Of a stretch of 64,000 bases of DNA, positions 12,051 to 22,695 are shown piece after piece (position 1 is the stretch's first letter; each line of letters starts with the position of its first letter). The notes under the pieces were generated by a model, which was not told the origin of the DNA, did no database searches, and was given only the letters and a program-made list of their open reading frames with translations. The stretch comes from Pontederia crassipes (Eukaryota > Streptophyta > Magnoliopsida > Commelinales > Pontederiaceae): positions 43,613,909 to 43,677,908 of the forward strand of contig CM060184.1 in assembly GCA_030549335.1 (NCBI GenBank), read 5' to 3'. Both the position numbers and the translations under genes were made by a program.

Positions 12051-14787
12051 TGTAACACCTCAAATATTCAAAAGAATTTAAATTTTCATTATTATATGAT
12101 GTCGAACTTTCGGATGACCGAAATCAAAATGGGCGCCCAATGTTGCGACGAAGTCGGCAACTCAACCGATGACCGTCCGGACGACCGAAACTATTTTGGA
12201 CGTCTAGAAGTCCAATGGACAGAAGCTGAAAGAGATCGATTCTGATCCCTCATTCTCTCTCCCATTACACATAATAATATTAGAGGATATGTAACTCTCC
12301 CACCATGATTTCGGGCATTCAATGGCTAATGAAACCCCCACGAATTGAATGCCATAAAAACCCACCTTCTCTTCCTCTCTCTCTTCTTCTCTTCATTTTC
12401 TTCACATTGTTGAACCTTACTTTCTTTGTGGTCTTGGCCAGAAGGAGAAAGATACAACCCCACAGGTACAGAGGGTGCAGGAGAGCAAAGACAGAGAAGA
12501 GGGCGCGACTAAAGCTCGATCCAGCGAGGAAGAACTTGAAAGCACGTCTAATAGGTGTGTTTTGGGATCTAGGTCATGGGATGATTTCAGATGAATTATG
12601 CATGCTTTAAGGACTGATTTGTGGTTAAGGATTCAAGCTAGAAAAGGGTAAAAGTAGTGCTAAATAGTTTTTGTAAGATTTTAGATCAGATTATATTGAT
12701 CTTATGATTAGTCGTATGATATTGCATGATGTATAACATGTTTCATTTGATGAATGCTAAGATCTGTAGTATATGATTTCAGTTAGATAACCGGGAGAAT
12801 TATTACATGTTTGGATTGATAGTTTTCTACTGTTTGAGTTAAGAAAGATTGAGCTATAAATGATAAGTACTTCTGCAAGTCATTCATGTGAAAGAAATTG
12901 ATAGAAATGACTTGGTTAAGATGCGATTTACGTTTGACTATGTTCCTGGTGCATGATATATGTTAGAGGTAATATTGGTATAAGTTTAGAATAATTTTGT
13001 ATTGAAAACTGATTAAAAACGTAAGGATTCCGCAATGATCTACGACTTTGTCGAACTGAAGAGAACAACCGAAACCCCTTCAGGCATCCAATTCAGTCCA
13101 ACAAGAGTATAGCGATAGTTATATCATACATTCAAAAATCGATCGGGCGATTGATATAGACCAGAACGGAAGTCCGAAACTCTTTCAAATGACCGAATTG
13201 AAAAAAGTCGAGATTCAAAATTGACAACGATAACCAGTTGGTCGATCGAAACCATTTCGGATGATCGATCTAGATGATCACATCGAAAGAACTTTCCACA
13301 ATCGACGGAGGACCGACTCTGATCGATCGAGGAAGACAACACTGTTCCCTGCAAACGATCGGTCTAATTTTGGCCAGTCGAAACTCTCGACCAAAAGTTG
13401 GAGAATGTTCCCATGTTATGATGAAAAATCGAAAATCTTGATATCGACTTATTCACGTATGACTTTGAAATGACCAACAGATGAACCCAGAATGGACTAG
13501 TGCAATTTTCGATCGACCGATGGATACCGACAAATGGATGTCTGAACCTCTTACGGACGACCGCTAGATGAATCAAAGACGGACGACCATTGATCTTTCA
13601 TTCGTTTGATCTATGGGCAGATAGAAATATGATCTTAATTTAACTATCATGATTTGATGAGCCTCTGTCCACTTGATTGGTACTGCATGATATGATATTA
13701 AAGATGATTCAGAGTCACCTCTACTTCTTACAATCTTGATTGATCGAAGTGATCGAAAGAAAGGTTCATGATTTAATGAAGATAAAAGATGAGAGTTACC
13801 ATTGCCTACCTAGATGGAAAGTTATGAAAGCCTGGTGTGAGGTACTTCCCTATGGATGTTACCGTATACCGTCATCTCCGTCTAGTGCGAGGTCATCTTC
13901 ACCCCTACGAATATTGCCGCCTAGTGCGAGGTCATATCCATCGAGGGATGTTACCGTCTAGTGCGAGGTCATCCTCACCTTTACGGATGTTACCTTCTAG
14001 TGCGAGATCATCCGCTCCTATTGAACACCTGCCGTGGTACTAATCCCCGACCGACCCACCCATGATCTAGGTAGTACACACTTGTGTGTTTGCAATAGTT
14101 TCCAAAAAAATGGAGAGCTCTTTCAACCTATGGATAAGATGAAAGAACATGAATGGTCAACGATGAATTAAAGGACTTTGTCCTTACGAACATGAATATG
14201 AACAAATGACTATGGAACCATGAATATGAATATGAGTATGAATATGGAAAAAAATGAAATGAAAAGGACATGGACTATTATTATGATCTCCTTACCAACT
14301 CCATATTATGATTTACCCTCCTTATTTGATTTATATATTTGCTTCATGCTTATTCTAATGGGACTATTTTATGAACTATACAAACTCACACTTAGCGTTA
14401 TGATAACGGTTGAACTTCCTCTCCTATGTGATCTCTATAGGTATATGATTGGATTACGAGTTTGAATAATGTGTGTGCGGAGATTATAGCTTGGTGGCAT
14501 GTGCGCATGGTTATCCTAGAGTCTAGTCGGAGTCTTCGACTTTTCTTTATATTGCGTTGTATTTGGACTATTATGAGACCTATTGTTATTGTATATGCCT
14601 TATGTGAAACATTGATGTACTTTTTATTCATTTAGTTTTCACATTTCTTTATATTATTGTTGTAATAGTTTTTATTTAAATCTTTCGCTTACGTGTCACT
14701 CCTATTGACCATTTGAGTCAATAAAAGAGTCAAAGAAAGATAAAGTTTTTTTTGTCATGTGACGGGATCAAATTTTGGGGCGTTATA
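12051..14787 (+). mobile_element. Solo Ty3/gypsy LTR
   Basis: It starts TGTAACACCTCAAATATTC and ends GGGGCGTTATA, the mutated form of the GGGCGTTACA end seen at 28359 and 61061. Flanks are ATAGA (12046-12050) and ATGGA (14788-14792), a 5-bp duplication with one change. At 2737 bp with no internal coding it is a solo LTR. Inside are a CGATCGACC-rich zone (13110-13590), a 38-bp tandem array (13843-14035) and AT-rich ends. The frames at 12305-12610 and 13740-14043 resemble no protein I know and are unlikely to be genes. Confidence 0.75.
13843..14035. repeat. Tandem repeat, 37-39 bp, four copies
   Basis: CTAGTGCGAG recurs at 13882, 13921, 13958 and 13997, that is 39, 37 and 39 bases apart, always followed by (G/A)TCAT and preceded by a form of GGATGTTACC. 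The period is a multiple of three only in part, so it is not a conserved protein repeat. It sits inside the solo LTR. Confidence 0.85.
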
Positions 14788-14792
14788 ATGGA

Positions 14793-15181
14793 TGGATTAC
14801 TTTAAACTTATTGTTGTGGTAATATATAAATTATATAAAAAAATATATGTAGAATAGTTGTGAGGAGTAGATAAATCTACCTAATACAAAATGGGCACAC
14901 ACCTCAACACCATCTATTATATAAATTCTTTGGGCAGCCTTCCCCATGAGGGCTGACCGGCGGAGGCCCTCACTCCAACTTCAACCTCATTTGATAAGAT
15001 TCTTCGATCATTTAATGAAAAGTTAACATCATTTCTTTTATATTAATAATAGTTAAAAAAATTGATAACTAAAATAGTACATTATTATAAAAGGTTAATA
15101 TTAAAATAACATCTTCTCGCTCAAATTTATCGTTTTATTTTTCTTTACATTAAACTCCACCCCATGGGATATGACAGTATC
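14793..15181. other. Intergenic spacer
   Basis: AT-rich, with stops in all frames. Nothing recognised. Confidence 0.4.
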
Positions 15182-15182
15182 T

Positions 15183-15183
<1 letters not shown>

Positions 15184-15214
<31 letters not shown>
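15184..15214. repeat. TA dinucleotide repeat
   Basis: About 15 TA units immediately left of the GC-rich element. A matching TA run follows that element at 16281-16295. Confidence 0.9.
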
Positions 15215-15215
<1 letters not shown>

Positions 15216-15216
<1 letters not shown>

Positions 15217-16278
15217 AAATATTAGTGTGTTTTGTGGTAGCACTATGCATCCACGTTTTTAGGGTCGTCCGATCTGAGATTGAGGGTTTTGATGTGTGCG
15301 CGCCAGTTCTGAAGATGTTTTGAGCGGTTCCGAGTGAAGGATTGAGTGGTTCAACGCATTGGAGGGGGTTGGAGGGATCGAGTTGTTCGACATATTGGAG
15401 AGGGTTGGAGGCTCCGACGTCTGCACAGGGGTTGGAGGGAGCTTTCGACGTCGGCGTGTGGGGCTTTCGGCATGGGCTTCTGACGTCGGCGTGTGAGGCT
15501 TTCGGCATGGGCTTCCGATGTCGGCCGTTCCAGCATTTATGTGTCCTCCTCCCATAGGTGACTCGCTGCTGTGCGAGTCGACGAGTGGAAGAGTGACGAT
15601 ATGAGAAGGCGGGCAACTATTTGACAGCGGGCGAAGGAGGATGACGGTTCGACGGCGAGTGGAGGGCAATGATGGAGGTCGTCAGCGCGACAGAGGTCGG
15701 CGGCGAGCTAGGAGCAAAAATCTGGATTTGTGCAACAGAGGTCGGCAACGCGACGGAGGCCAATAATGCGACGGAGGTCGGCGGCGCGACGCGAGCGAAT
15801 CTGAATCTACCGCTGTTGGAGGGGAGACCGGAGATGCAATCTGACCGATCTGCCTCTGCCCTTCGCGCAAGCTCATCGATTGCTGCCGCCTTCTATGCAA
15901 GATTGCCGCCCTTCACTCGCAAAATCGCCGATCCCTTCGCTCGCAAATCATAGGCGATAAAGAAAAAGGGAGGCGTCGGCCCCCCTCGCGAACTCGGCGG
16001 CGAGCTCACAGAGGGGGCCGACGTCCCCAGGAATGTCATCGACAGAGGTTGAATGCGAGCTCGCCTGTGAGAGAGAAGGAGACTCGCCCGAGGAAGTCGA
16101 TCGAACCCCTGCGATGTCGCCAGCGGAAGAAGGAAGGAGACACGCAGAAGACACGCTCAAACCCTGCACTGAACCGCTCGAACCCTTGCGCTTAACCGGA
16201 CGCGCCTTCATCAGGATCGTCCATCTTAGATCGGACGATCCTGAAAGTGTAGGAGCACGGTGCTACCACTAATATTTC
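15216..16278. mobile_element. GC-rich element with terminal inverted repeats
   Basis: The left end GAAATATTAGTG (15216-15227) is the exact reverse complement of the right end CACTAATATTTC (16267-16278). Looser pairing extends inward about 60 bases, through GGTAGCAC and TCGTCCGATCT. Both sides abut TA repeats, so a target duplication cannot be read. The 1-kb interior is strikingly GC-rich compared with its flanks and has frames on both strands, such as 15669-15953 (+) and 15182-15669 (-), but none matches a family I know. A near-perfect hairpin AGGATCGTCC/GGACGATCCT lies at about 16212-16242. It could be a Pack-type element carrying host gene pieces, or a GC-rich MITE. Confidence 0.6.
15437..15522. 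repeat. Short tandem duplication, about 40 bp
   Basis: The block GACGTCGGCGTGTG(G/A)GGCTTTCGGCATGGGCTTC occurs twice in a row, followed by a third start, CGATGTCGGCCG. It is part of the GC-rich element. Confidence 0.7.
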
Positions 16279-16581
16279 TCATATATATATATATTTTGAT
16301 GACTTATCCTATAATAACAATAAACTTTTCAGCATTCTTTATTTGGACAATACTTTAATTTATGTTGGTTGGCATTAGTAAACAAACACTTAAAAATTAA
16401 TTAGTTAAATATGGTCAACTCACATGCATAATGCACTTCTTTTCTTTGACAAAAGCCTCTGCATAATACCCCTTGGGTAAATTACGTATAGACATTCAAT
16501 TATTTAATGAATTAATGTAATAATTGAATTTTAATTATTCCAAATATGAATTCTAAAAAAAGATAGGACTCAATTGAATTA

Positions 16582-17527
16582 GACTCTATTTGACAACCTC
16601 AAAATTAACATTTCAAGTAGCATTTAACCATTCAAATACTAATTTTTTTTGTTTGATAAATGATAAAAATAATTAGCATTTTGTATCTACTAGCGTTTAG
16701 CGATTATAGGTTAGCGATTTATATTTTTTTCTAATTATACCCTTATTTAAATACATTATTTATTTCTCAACTTATCTTATTATTTTTTCATTTTTATTTT
16801 ACCATAATTTAACTATATTTCTTTATACATGCTTAATTAATTACAAGTTATTTATATGTTAACAATGAATTAATATAATAATTAATATTTTTATATCATG
16901 TGTGAACTATATAGTCAATATAAATTTTTATATATTTTAACAAAAAAATAATTGTGAGATTTTATTTTATTTAATTGAGATGTAAATAATTTATTTATTA
17001 CATTATAATAGAATTTGTATAGTGCTTGAATTAAATAATTTATCATGTCCAACTATATCATTTTATATTAATTAGCTAATTCTACCAAAAAATTTATCAA
17101 ACCAAACTTTGTCATGTCCAACCCCGTGAATAAATTTTAATCATAATTATTATTTCTTTTAATCTTATATCGTAATTCTAAAAATAAAATTGACAAAACC
17201 TCCTCCCTTATTTAATGACGTCACTTATTAATACAAATAACAAATACAATTGTATTCATCAAATTTTAATAAAAATATATAAAACATATCATTCACATGT
17301 CAACATTCCTATTTCACACGCTACCCAACATATAGTACTTTAAATAGTTAAGTGACATGTCACCACACAAATTATATTTAATTATAATCTATTACAATAC
17401 TTATGTTATATAATACATGTATGTTTTCTAAAACAAAAAGTGAAAGAAAAATAAACTATCTGCTATCCGCTAGTTAAGCCACTATAATTATCCACTTATG
17501 AAACCACTAGTAACGTCAAAGAGAGCC
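16582..17527. mobile_element. Tourist-like MITE with TTA flanks
   Basis: It begins GACTCTATTTGAC and ends GTCAAAGAGAGCC, inverted repeats of 13 bases with two differences. Both sides carry TTA (16579-16581 and 17528-17530), the target duplication of PIF/Harbinger elements. It is AT-rich and non-coding. Its right half (about 17100-17425) resembles the start of the solo LTR at 30125-32888, including a shared block near GACAAAACCTCCTCCCTTA, so an LTR piece was inserted or captured within it. Confidence 0.65.
17100..17425 (+). mobile_element. LTR fragment related to 30125-32888
   Basis: TGTCATGTCCAACCCCGTG here matches TGTCACACCCAACTCCGTG at 30125. The similarity continues through AATAAAAT(T/C)GACAAAACC, ATTCATCAAA and CTATTACA. 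Only the first 300 or so bases of that LTR are present. Confidence 0.6.
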
Positions 17528-17530
17528 TTA

Positions 17531-18141
17531 GGCACTGTTTGACATGTAAAAAAATAGAGTATTTAGCAACGGATAGCGTTTTATCAGAGTCAAAACGCTA
17601 CTATAAGCGTTTAATAAATATTTTTTTAGTAGCGTTTAGAGGTTTGAATACAAAACGTTATAAGCTACTCCTACTAGCTTATAGAGTATAGATGTATCAT
17701 TTTCATATTTTCTTCCTATTATATCCTCATTTTTAAAATAAAAAACTTATTTACTTATTAAACATCATATATTATTTTTTTAAATATCACATCTTTAATT
17801 TTACTTACAACCAAATAAGTTTTTTTTAATTAATCAATATTTTATATTAAAATAAGATTTTAAAAAAATATTAATATACACAATAAATATTTTAAATTAA
17901 ATTTTATGAATATGATGTATATAAAAATGATCATAAATTATATGTTATGTTTATTTTTATCATTTTATAGGATATGCTAATTTAACCGCTATGTTTATCA
18001 AACAGATTTTATTAAATTTATAAATAAATCGCTATCCGCTATATATCCTCTAATAACTAATCGTTATACTTTTGTCAAATCGCTATTCTCTAGTCAAACC
18101 GCTATTCTCTAATCAAATTACTAACTTTGTCAAACATAGCC
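17531..18141 (+). mobile_element. Tourist-like MITE, 611 bp
   Basis: It runs from GGCACTGTTTGACA to TGTCAAACATAGCC, inverted ends of 14 bases with two differences, flanked by TTA on the left and TAA on the right. The interior is AT-rich and non-coding. It matches 1-446 in opposite orientation. It abuts the MITE at 16582-17527, sharing the TTA between them. Confidence 0.75.
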
Positions 18142-18144
18142 TAA

Positions 18145-19983
18145 TCAGTCAGTAATGGAGGGTATATCTCATCTAATCTTCAAGACTTTTTGAGCATTTT
18201 ATTGAAATTCCGTTGCAAATTAATATTATTTTTGTGTCTCAATTTCATTGAATGCTGCCTACTTCAGTTTGAGCTGGAAGTATTAAGGGCAAGCACACTC
18301 TCTATTTAACGGAACTAAATCCATTAGTATTTAGATCAATCAGTTGTTTCTTGATTACTAATGCTCACGGGGGTTCATACTTGAACTTTCTTCAGTCGGT
18401 CGAGTATTCAAACCACAGATACTGAGCAATGAAAACATATTAATCTCCTAAGAAAATCTAATATAACATTAATTGTCATTAAAAAATATCTTTTAAAGTT
18501 TTAATCTATTTTTTTATTGTAATATGTTCCAATATTTCTTTGGAAACAAAAAATAAACATTATATTCCAATATTTCTTTAAAATAAACATTTAAGTGCGA
18601 ACACGTATTCGATACGGGTTGGCCTAGGAGTCGTCAAGATTTGGACAACTTCCTTCAATAATGACGTCCTTCTTTGAAATGTCCATGCTCATTGCTCTCC
18701 CATCCCATTCCATCTGGTTGTTTGATGTAAATTACGTAAAATCATGGATCGTCCACTCCGCTCGTCGTGGCCCCGTGCGATGGATGGATTGGAATTTTTG
18801 ATGTGCTGAATGTATAACCACTCACTCGTCAAAAACATCATCATTGTCGTCGTCGTCCTCTATCTTTCTGGCTGGGTCCATAATTCTTATACTACATCAT
18901 CATCATCGTCGTCGTATCTCTAACCAGAACAGCATTAATTCTTACCTATGTATACATCACCATATCTCTAACCAGAACAACATTAAAATGGTGACTTGCA
19001 TACGTATATAGAACCACCGCGGTGCCCACTCCACTCCAAGTCCAACCACAGAAAAAAAAAACGATGATAAATTAAAAGAAGACAAATGAGAAAGAAATGG
19101 AACGAAGCAATCATCGCAGCCACTAAATAATAGACAAATAACAGAAAGAAAGAAAGAAGAGAGCGCAACAAAGTTGTTGCTTGGCAATCCCAATCACAGC
19201 ACTTGTAATATCAGGATGGTTTGGTCACCGATGAGAATAGTTTTATATTTATTTATATACTCTTACAATTGAGGTACTATAAAGTCATATGTATAATATG
19301 CGTTCCGGTTCCACCCGTGGGACTAGATTTCTTATCTTTACTCAAATATGTTAGGACTATGAGACACATAAAAAGAAAGATTAAGGTCCCATAAAAAAAA
19401 AATACTCGCAATTTTTTTTATATTTATATGCGAGAGTTCTTTCGCATAGTGTGCACGAAGCCATATTGCTTTGTCCTCCACAAATGGTGGTGTCTGGCGT
19501 GTGTGTGTGGTGACTGCTTCGTCAATCCAGCGACCCCAACCTTATTTAATAATGAGAGAGAGAGAGAGAGAGAGAGAGCATTCATTGCCTCCTTTGCTTG
19601 CTTCAACAGAGAGACTTGAAGCAGACCCAAATGGAAGCGAAACCTCCATTAAATGCTGGGCGCCAATCTGGGATAATGCTCCCCTTTCAATGCCTCTTCC
19701 CCTCCTCACACTTTCCCACAATTTCATCAGCAAAGGGAGCTGTCAGCTGTGTGACACATGCCCTTGGAAACCTTTTGCATCATGCCCTGCGTGCAGAGAA
19801 GATTTCTTTTTTATTTTTATTTTTTGAGCAGAGAAGATGGTAGCAGAGTCCCGCAACGTCTGTAGTAGGTTATAAGTAAAGAAGGCCGCATTTTGCTACT
19901 CTCCGCCTCCTTGACTTGTTTGGCTTTTCTTAGGAGTTTCAGCCGGCAGGCTTTTGTTGTAGGGTGTCGCTGCTTCGGAGTAG

Positions 19984-19984
<1 letters not shown>
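18145..19984 (+). other. Upstream region of the CASPL gene
   Basis: About 1.8 kb between the MITE pair and the gene's leader. It contains CATCATCAT/GTCGTCGTC microsatellite patches (18835-18916) and a 24-base near-duplicate, TATCTCTAACCAGAACA, at about 18916 and 18964. A GA run lies at 19553-19579. No other gene is evident. The transcription start cannot be fixed, so promoter elements are not assigned. Confidence 0.5.
19553..19579. repeat. GA dinucleotide repeat
   Basis: GAGAGA run of about 13 units upstream of the CASPL gene. It generates artefact serine/leucine or arginine/glutamate frames. Confidence 0.95.
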
Positions 19985-20035
<51 letters not shown>

Positions 20036-20056
20036 GGAGAGTGAGAGCGAGAGAGA
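19985..20056 (+). repeat. GAGAGT hexamer repeat next to the start codon
   Basis: About nine copies of GAGTGA, decaying to GAGGGA and GAGCGA, end three bases before the CASPL start codon at 20060. If transcribed it forms a purine-only 5' leader. GA-rich leaders are common in plant housekeeping genes and may bind GAGA-binding factors; that role is inference. Length variation is likely between accessions. Confidence 0.9.
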
Positions 20057-20059
20057 GAA

Positions 20060-22182
20060 ATGAGGGCGGATGCCGGTGGTGCTGTGAGCCCGGGGACTGT
20101 GCCCGTGTACTATGGAGGTGGCAAGCTGAGGGTGGTGGAGAGGAGGATGAAGGTGGCCGAGGTGGTGCTGAGGTGCGCGGTGTGTGGCCTTGGTGTGCTT
20201 GCGGCTGCCCTGATAGTCACCGACTCCCAGACCCGGGAGATCTTCTCCCTACAGAAGGAGGCCAAGTTCACTGACATGAAAGCTCTGGTGTAAGCTTCTC
20301 GTTTTCCTTCTTTCTTGAGTTTGAATCATGAGTAGAAAAAAGAGCCTTGAACTACCAGTCGCAGATAACTTCTGTAATCTTTGATTCTTTTCCTCTTTTA
20401 ATTTCACGACTGATCCGTGTTTGCAGGCTTCTGGTCGTAGCTAATGGCCTGGCCGCAGGGTACAGTCTGATCCAGGTGGTGAGATGCGTAGTGAGCATGA
20501 TCACTGGGGGTGTTCTCTTCAACAAGGCCTTGGCATGGACAATCTTCTCATGTGATCAGGTAAATGACATAACTCTTTTCTTTTTTTTTTCTCTCTCTCT
20601 CTTTAATTCTTACTCTTTTAACAAATTCAGTCCTCTTTCTCCATGGCTCACGGTTCAGAAGCTATAATTCACCTTATGATGCGATTCCTACTTTATTTAA
20701 AATAAAATATTAGCATGATCGGTGGGAATCTTCAACAGTGAACTGGAGAATAGTTAGGTAGCATGCCATTTAGGGCGCATGATGTGTGACAGAGACAAGT
20801 ACCATATACAGATGCTTTGATTTTATCTTACGAACCACTACAGAAAGTGCCCCGGAGATTATGTTGAAAAAGAAAATTATTTTATCAAATTCTAGATTAT
20901 ATTTCCTTCCAAAGTGATAAAGAGGAAGAGTTCTGTGGCATGTTATACCAAATTGCCTTGCAGAATGGTCCAACCACCATGATGAATTGAAGGACATGCT
21001 CCAACTACCATATTAATTTGCAGTGCTTCTTGTCGCACGTTCACTATGCTGTGAAACTTGAAAAATGGTTAATCAATCGTCATAAAAAACAGAGTTACAA
21101 AAGAAAAGTTAACCATGTCAAATATGTGGGCACGCTATAAAGAGCTAAGCCTCAAAGTTAGTTTGTCCTCGACTAAACAAGACTTGCATCAGACAAGAAT
21201 ATGTGATGCAATGCATTTGTCTGATGCCGCACTCAAATGACTAATACTTGCATTGTGTGATGCTGTTCAAGAGTTGTCTGGTGCCGCGGGCAACTAATGC
21301 ATGATAAAGATGTTTGTAATACGATCAAGCATAGCTGAAGTGCATTAGATAGATAGGCTGTTACTATTAACAATTTATTGAACCTGAATCTGGCAGCTTG
21401 TTGGTCGGGGCTTTTAGGCATCTTAACCGAAGATAGATTTATTGTCCAAAAAGAGAAAAAAATAACAAAATTGAAGACTGAACCAAAGTTCTTGAGAAGA
21501 AATGTAAAATTTTTTTCTTTGCTTTTTTTTTTTTTCTTGTGAAAAATGACTAGCTAACCCAATGAGAAATTTGACAAAAGTAGACATCATATAATTTAGT
21601 GAACTAGTCCTCTCTCTGCAAGCAACCATGCTATGGCAAAGATGCATAATTCATCTTAAAAATGCATAATTCATCTTTCTGATGGGGTATTAGTTCATTG
21701 TCATCCATGTCCCTGCATCTGGTGCTTAATTTCATTCAGAAGTTCATTTTTTCATCCCAAATGCATTTGACGCTAGAATCACATACCCGACTGACATGAA
21801 ACATTCATCTTCTTATGAATGGTTTTTCTTTTTATAAATAAGGCTCCATTTCAACAAAATAAATCTTTTCCAGTCATACCAGTACATATGTTCAGAAGAT
21901 GAGCTTCTACTGCCTTCTTGGTTTCTTCAGGCGATGGCATATTTCACCTTGGCTGCAGTGGCAACCGCAGCAGAGTCATCCGTGCTCGTCCAGTTTGGTC
22001 AGACACAGCTGCAGTGGATGAAGGTGTGCAATCTGTATGGGAAGTTCTGCAACCAAGCTGGCGAGGGGCTCGTGAGTGCTTTCCTTGTGAGCCTCAGCAT
22101 GGTGACCCTCTCTGGCATGTCTGCCTTCAACCTCTTTCGCTTGTACGGTGCAAACAAAGGCAAGAGCTACGCTAATTGGTGA
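20060..22182 (+). CDS. CASPL2B: CASP-like four-helix membrane protein, three exons
   Basis: Exons are 20060-20289, 20427-20559 and 21931-22182, with GT..AG at both introns (GTAAGC..TTGCAG and GTAAAT..TTTCAG). They give a 204-residue protein. The family (CASP/DUF588) forms plasma-membrane scaffolds; the founders organise the Casparian strip, while 2B-type members are broadly expressed with little known function. Visible features are the N-terminal [12 protein letters not shown] typical of the group, TM1 near 33-53 with the conserved Arg38, [10 protein letters not shown]2 near 77-99, SCDQ at 118-121, TM3 near 122-143, the conserved MYGKFCNQ-like stretch [16 protein letters not shown] (152-167), TM4 near 166-192, and a short cytosolic tail. 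Length and all landmarks match the family, with no stop or frameshift. The start fits the expected N terminus. Subgroup 2B is from recall; a search should confirm it. Confidence 0.93.
20560..21930 (+). other. Intron 2 of the CASPL gene
   Basis: 1371 bases between the phase-0 donor after codon 121 (CAG|GTAAAT) and the acceptor TTTCTTCAG|GCG. It is AT-rich, with T-runs near 20580 and 21525. I see no nested gene or transposon end. Intron 1 (20290-20426, 137 bases) splits codon 77 after its second base. Confidence 0.9.
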
Positions 22183-22316
22183 AATGAACTCTGCACTCCA
22201 TCCTTTTGGCAGCACAAAGTGAAAAATCCTCCTTCAGACCTCTTCTTTGGGCGATCCGGCCATTTGGATGATTGAATTCTGGGCTCTGTAAATGAATAAT
22301 GATCCATCTACCTGAA

Positions 22317-22322
22317 AATAAA
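22317..22322 (+). terminator. Candidate polyadenylation signal of the CASPL gene
   Basis: AATAAA lies 135 bases after the stop codon, followed by TTTG-rich sequence. Plant signals are loose, so this is only the best match. Confidence 0.45.
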
Positions 22323-22695
22323 TTTGTAGCATACGACAGTTAAGCAGCACTTGTCAATCTCAGTGACACAGGACTTCAAATATCATATGTTGATGTTGGA
22401 AACATATCTCAGTTGTCCTCCGTGGAAGTTGATCTTCTGAAAAGTCAAATTTAGAAACCAATGCCACATTTTGCTCCCTAGTTTATGTTGTTGCAGACCT
22501 GTTCACCATTGCATATTTTATTTATATACTTTGCTACAATATACTCAACCTCATTTCATCCTTAGTCAGTTGATCCTCCAAACTAATTTAGTCAATATTT
22601 ATTGAGCTTGTAAACATCAGAAATATTTCAGAGAGGATTGGAATAAAGATCCAGATGTATACAATCAATGGTGTCAGTGAACTTATAGTTATAGT

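Noticed and set aside
12305..12610. 101-codon frame with a hydrophobic stretch
   Set aside because: It lies inside a solo LTR, has no counterpart protein that I recognise, and occupies pyrimidine-rich LTR sequence.
13843..14035. Possible CRISPR-like array
   Set aside because: Whole units are repeated with no unique spacers, in a plant LTR. It is an ordinary tandem repeat.
15182..15953. Proline/arginine-rich and TEV-rich frames in the GC-rich element
   Set aside because: Stop-poor GC-rich DNA with tandem duplications yields long frames by chance. None shows a known domain, so they are not reported as genes.
15216..16278. Helitron interpretation of the GC-rich element
   Set aside because: There is a hairpin near one end, but no TC start or CTRR end, and the termini are inverted repeats, which Helitrons lack.
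19471..19843. Several overlapping short frames upstream of the CASPL gene
   Set aside because: They come from a GA dinucleotide run and have no recognisable family or splice context.
19987..20274. Arg/Val repeat frame overlapping the CASPL first exon
   Set aside because: It reads the GAGAGT repeat and exon 1 in the wrong frame. The frame starting at 20060 matches the CASPL family throughout.
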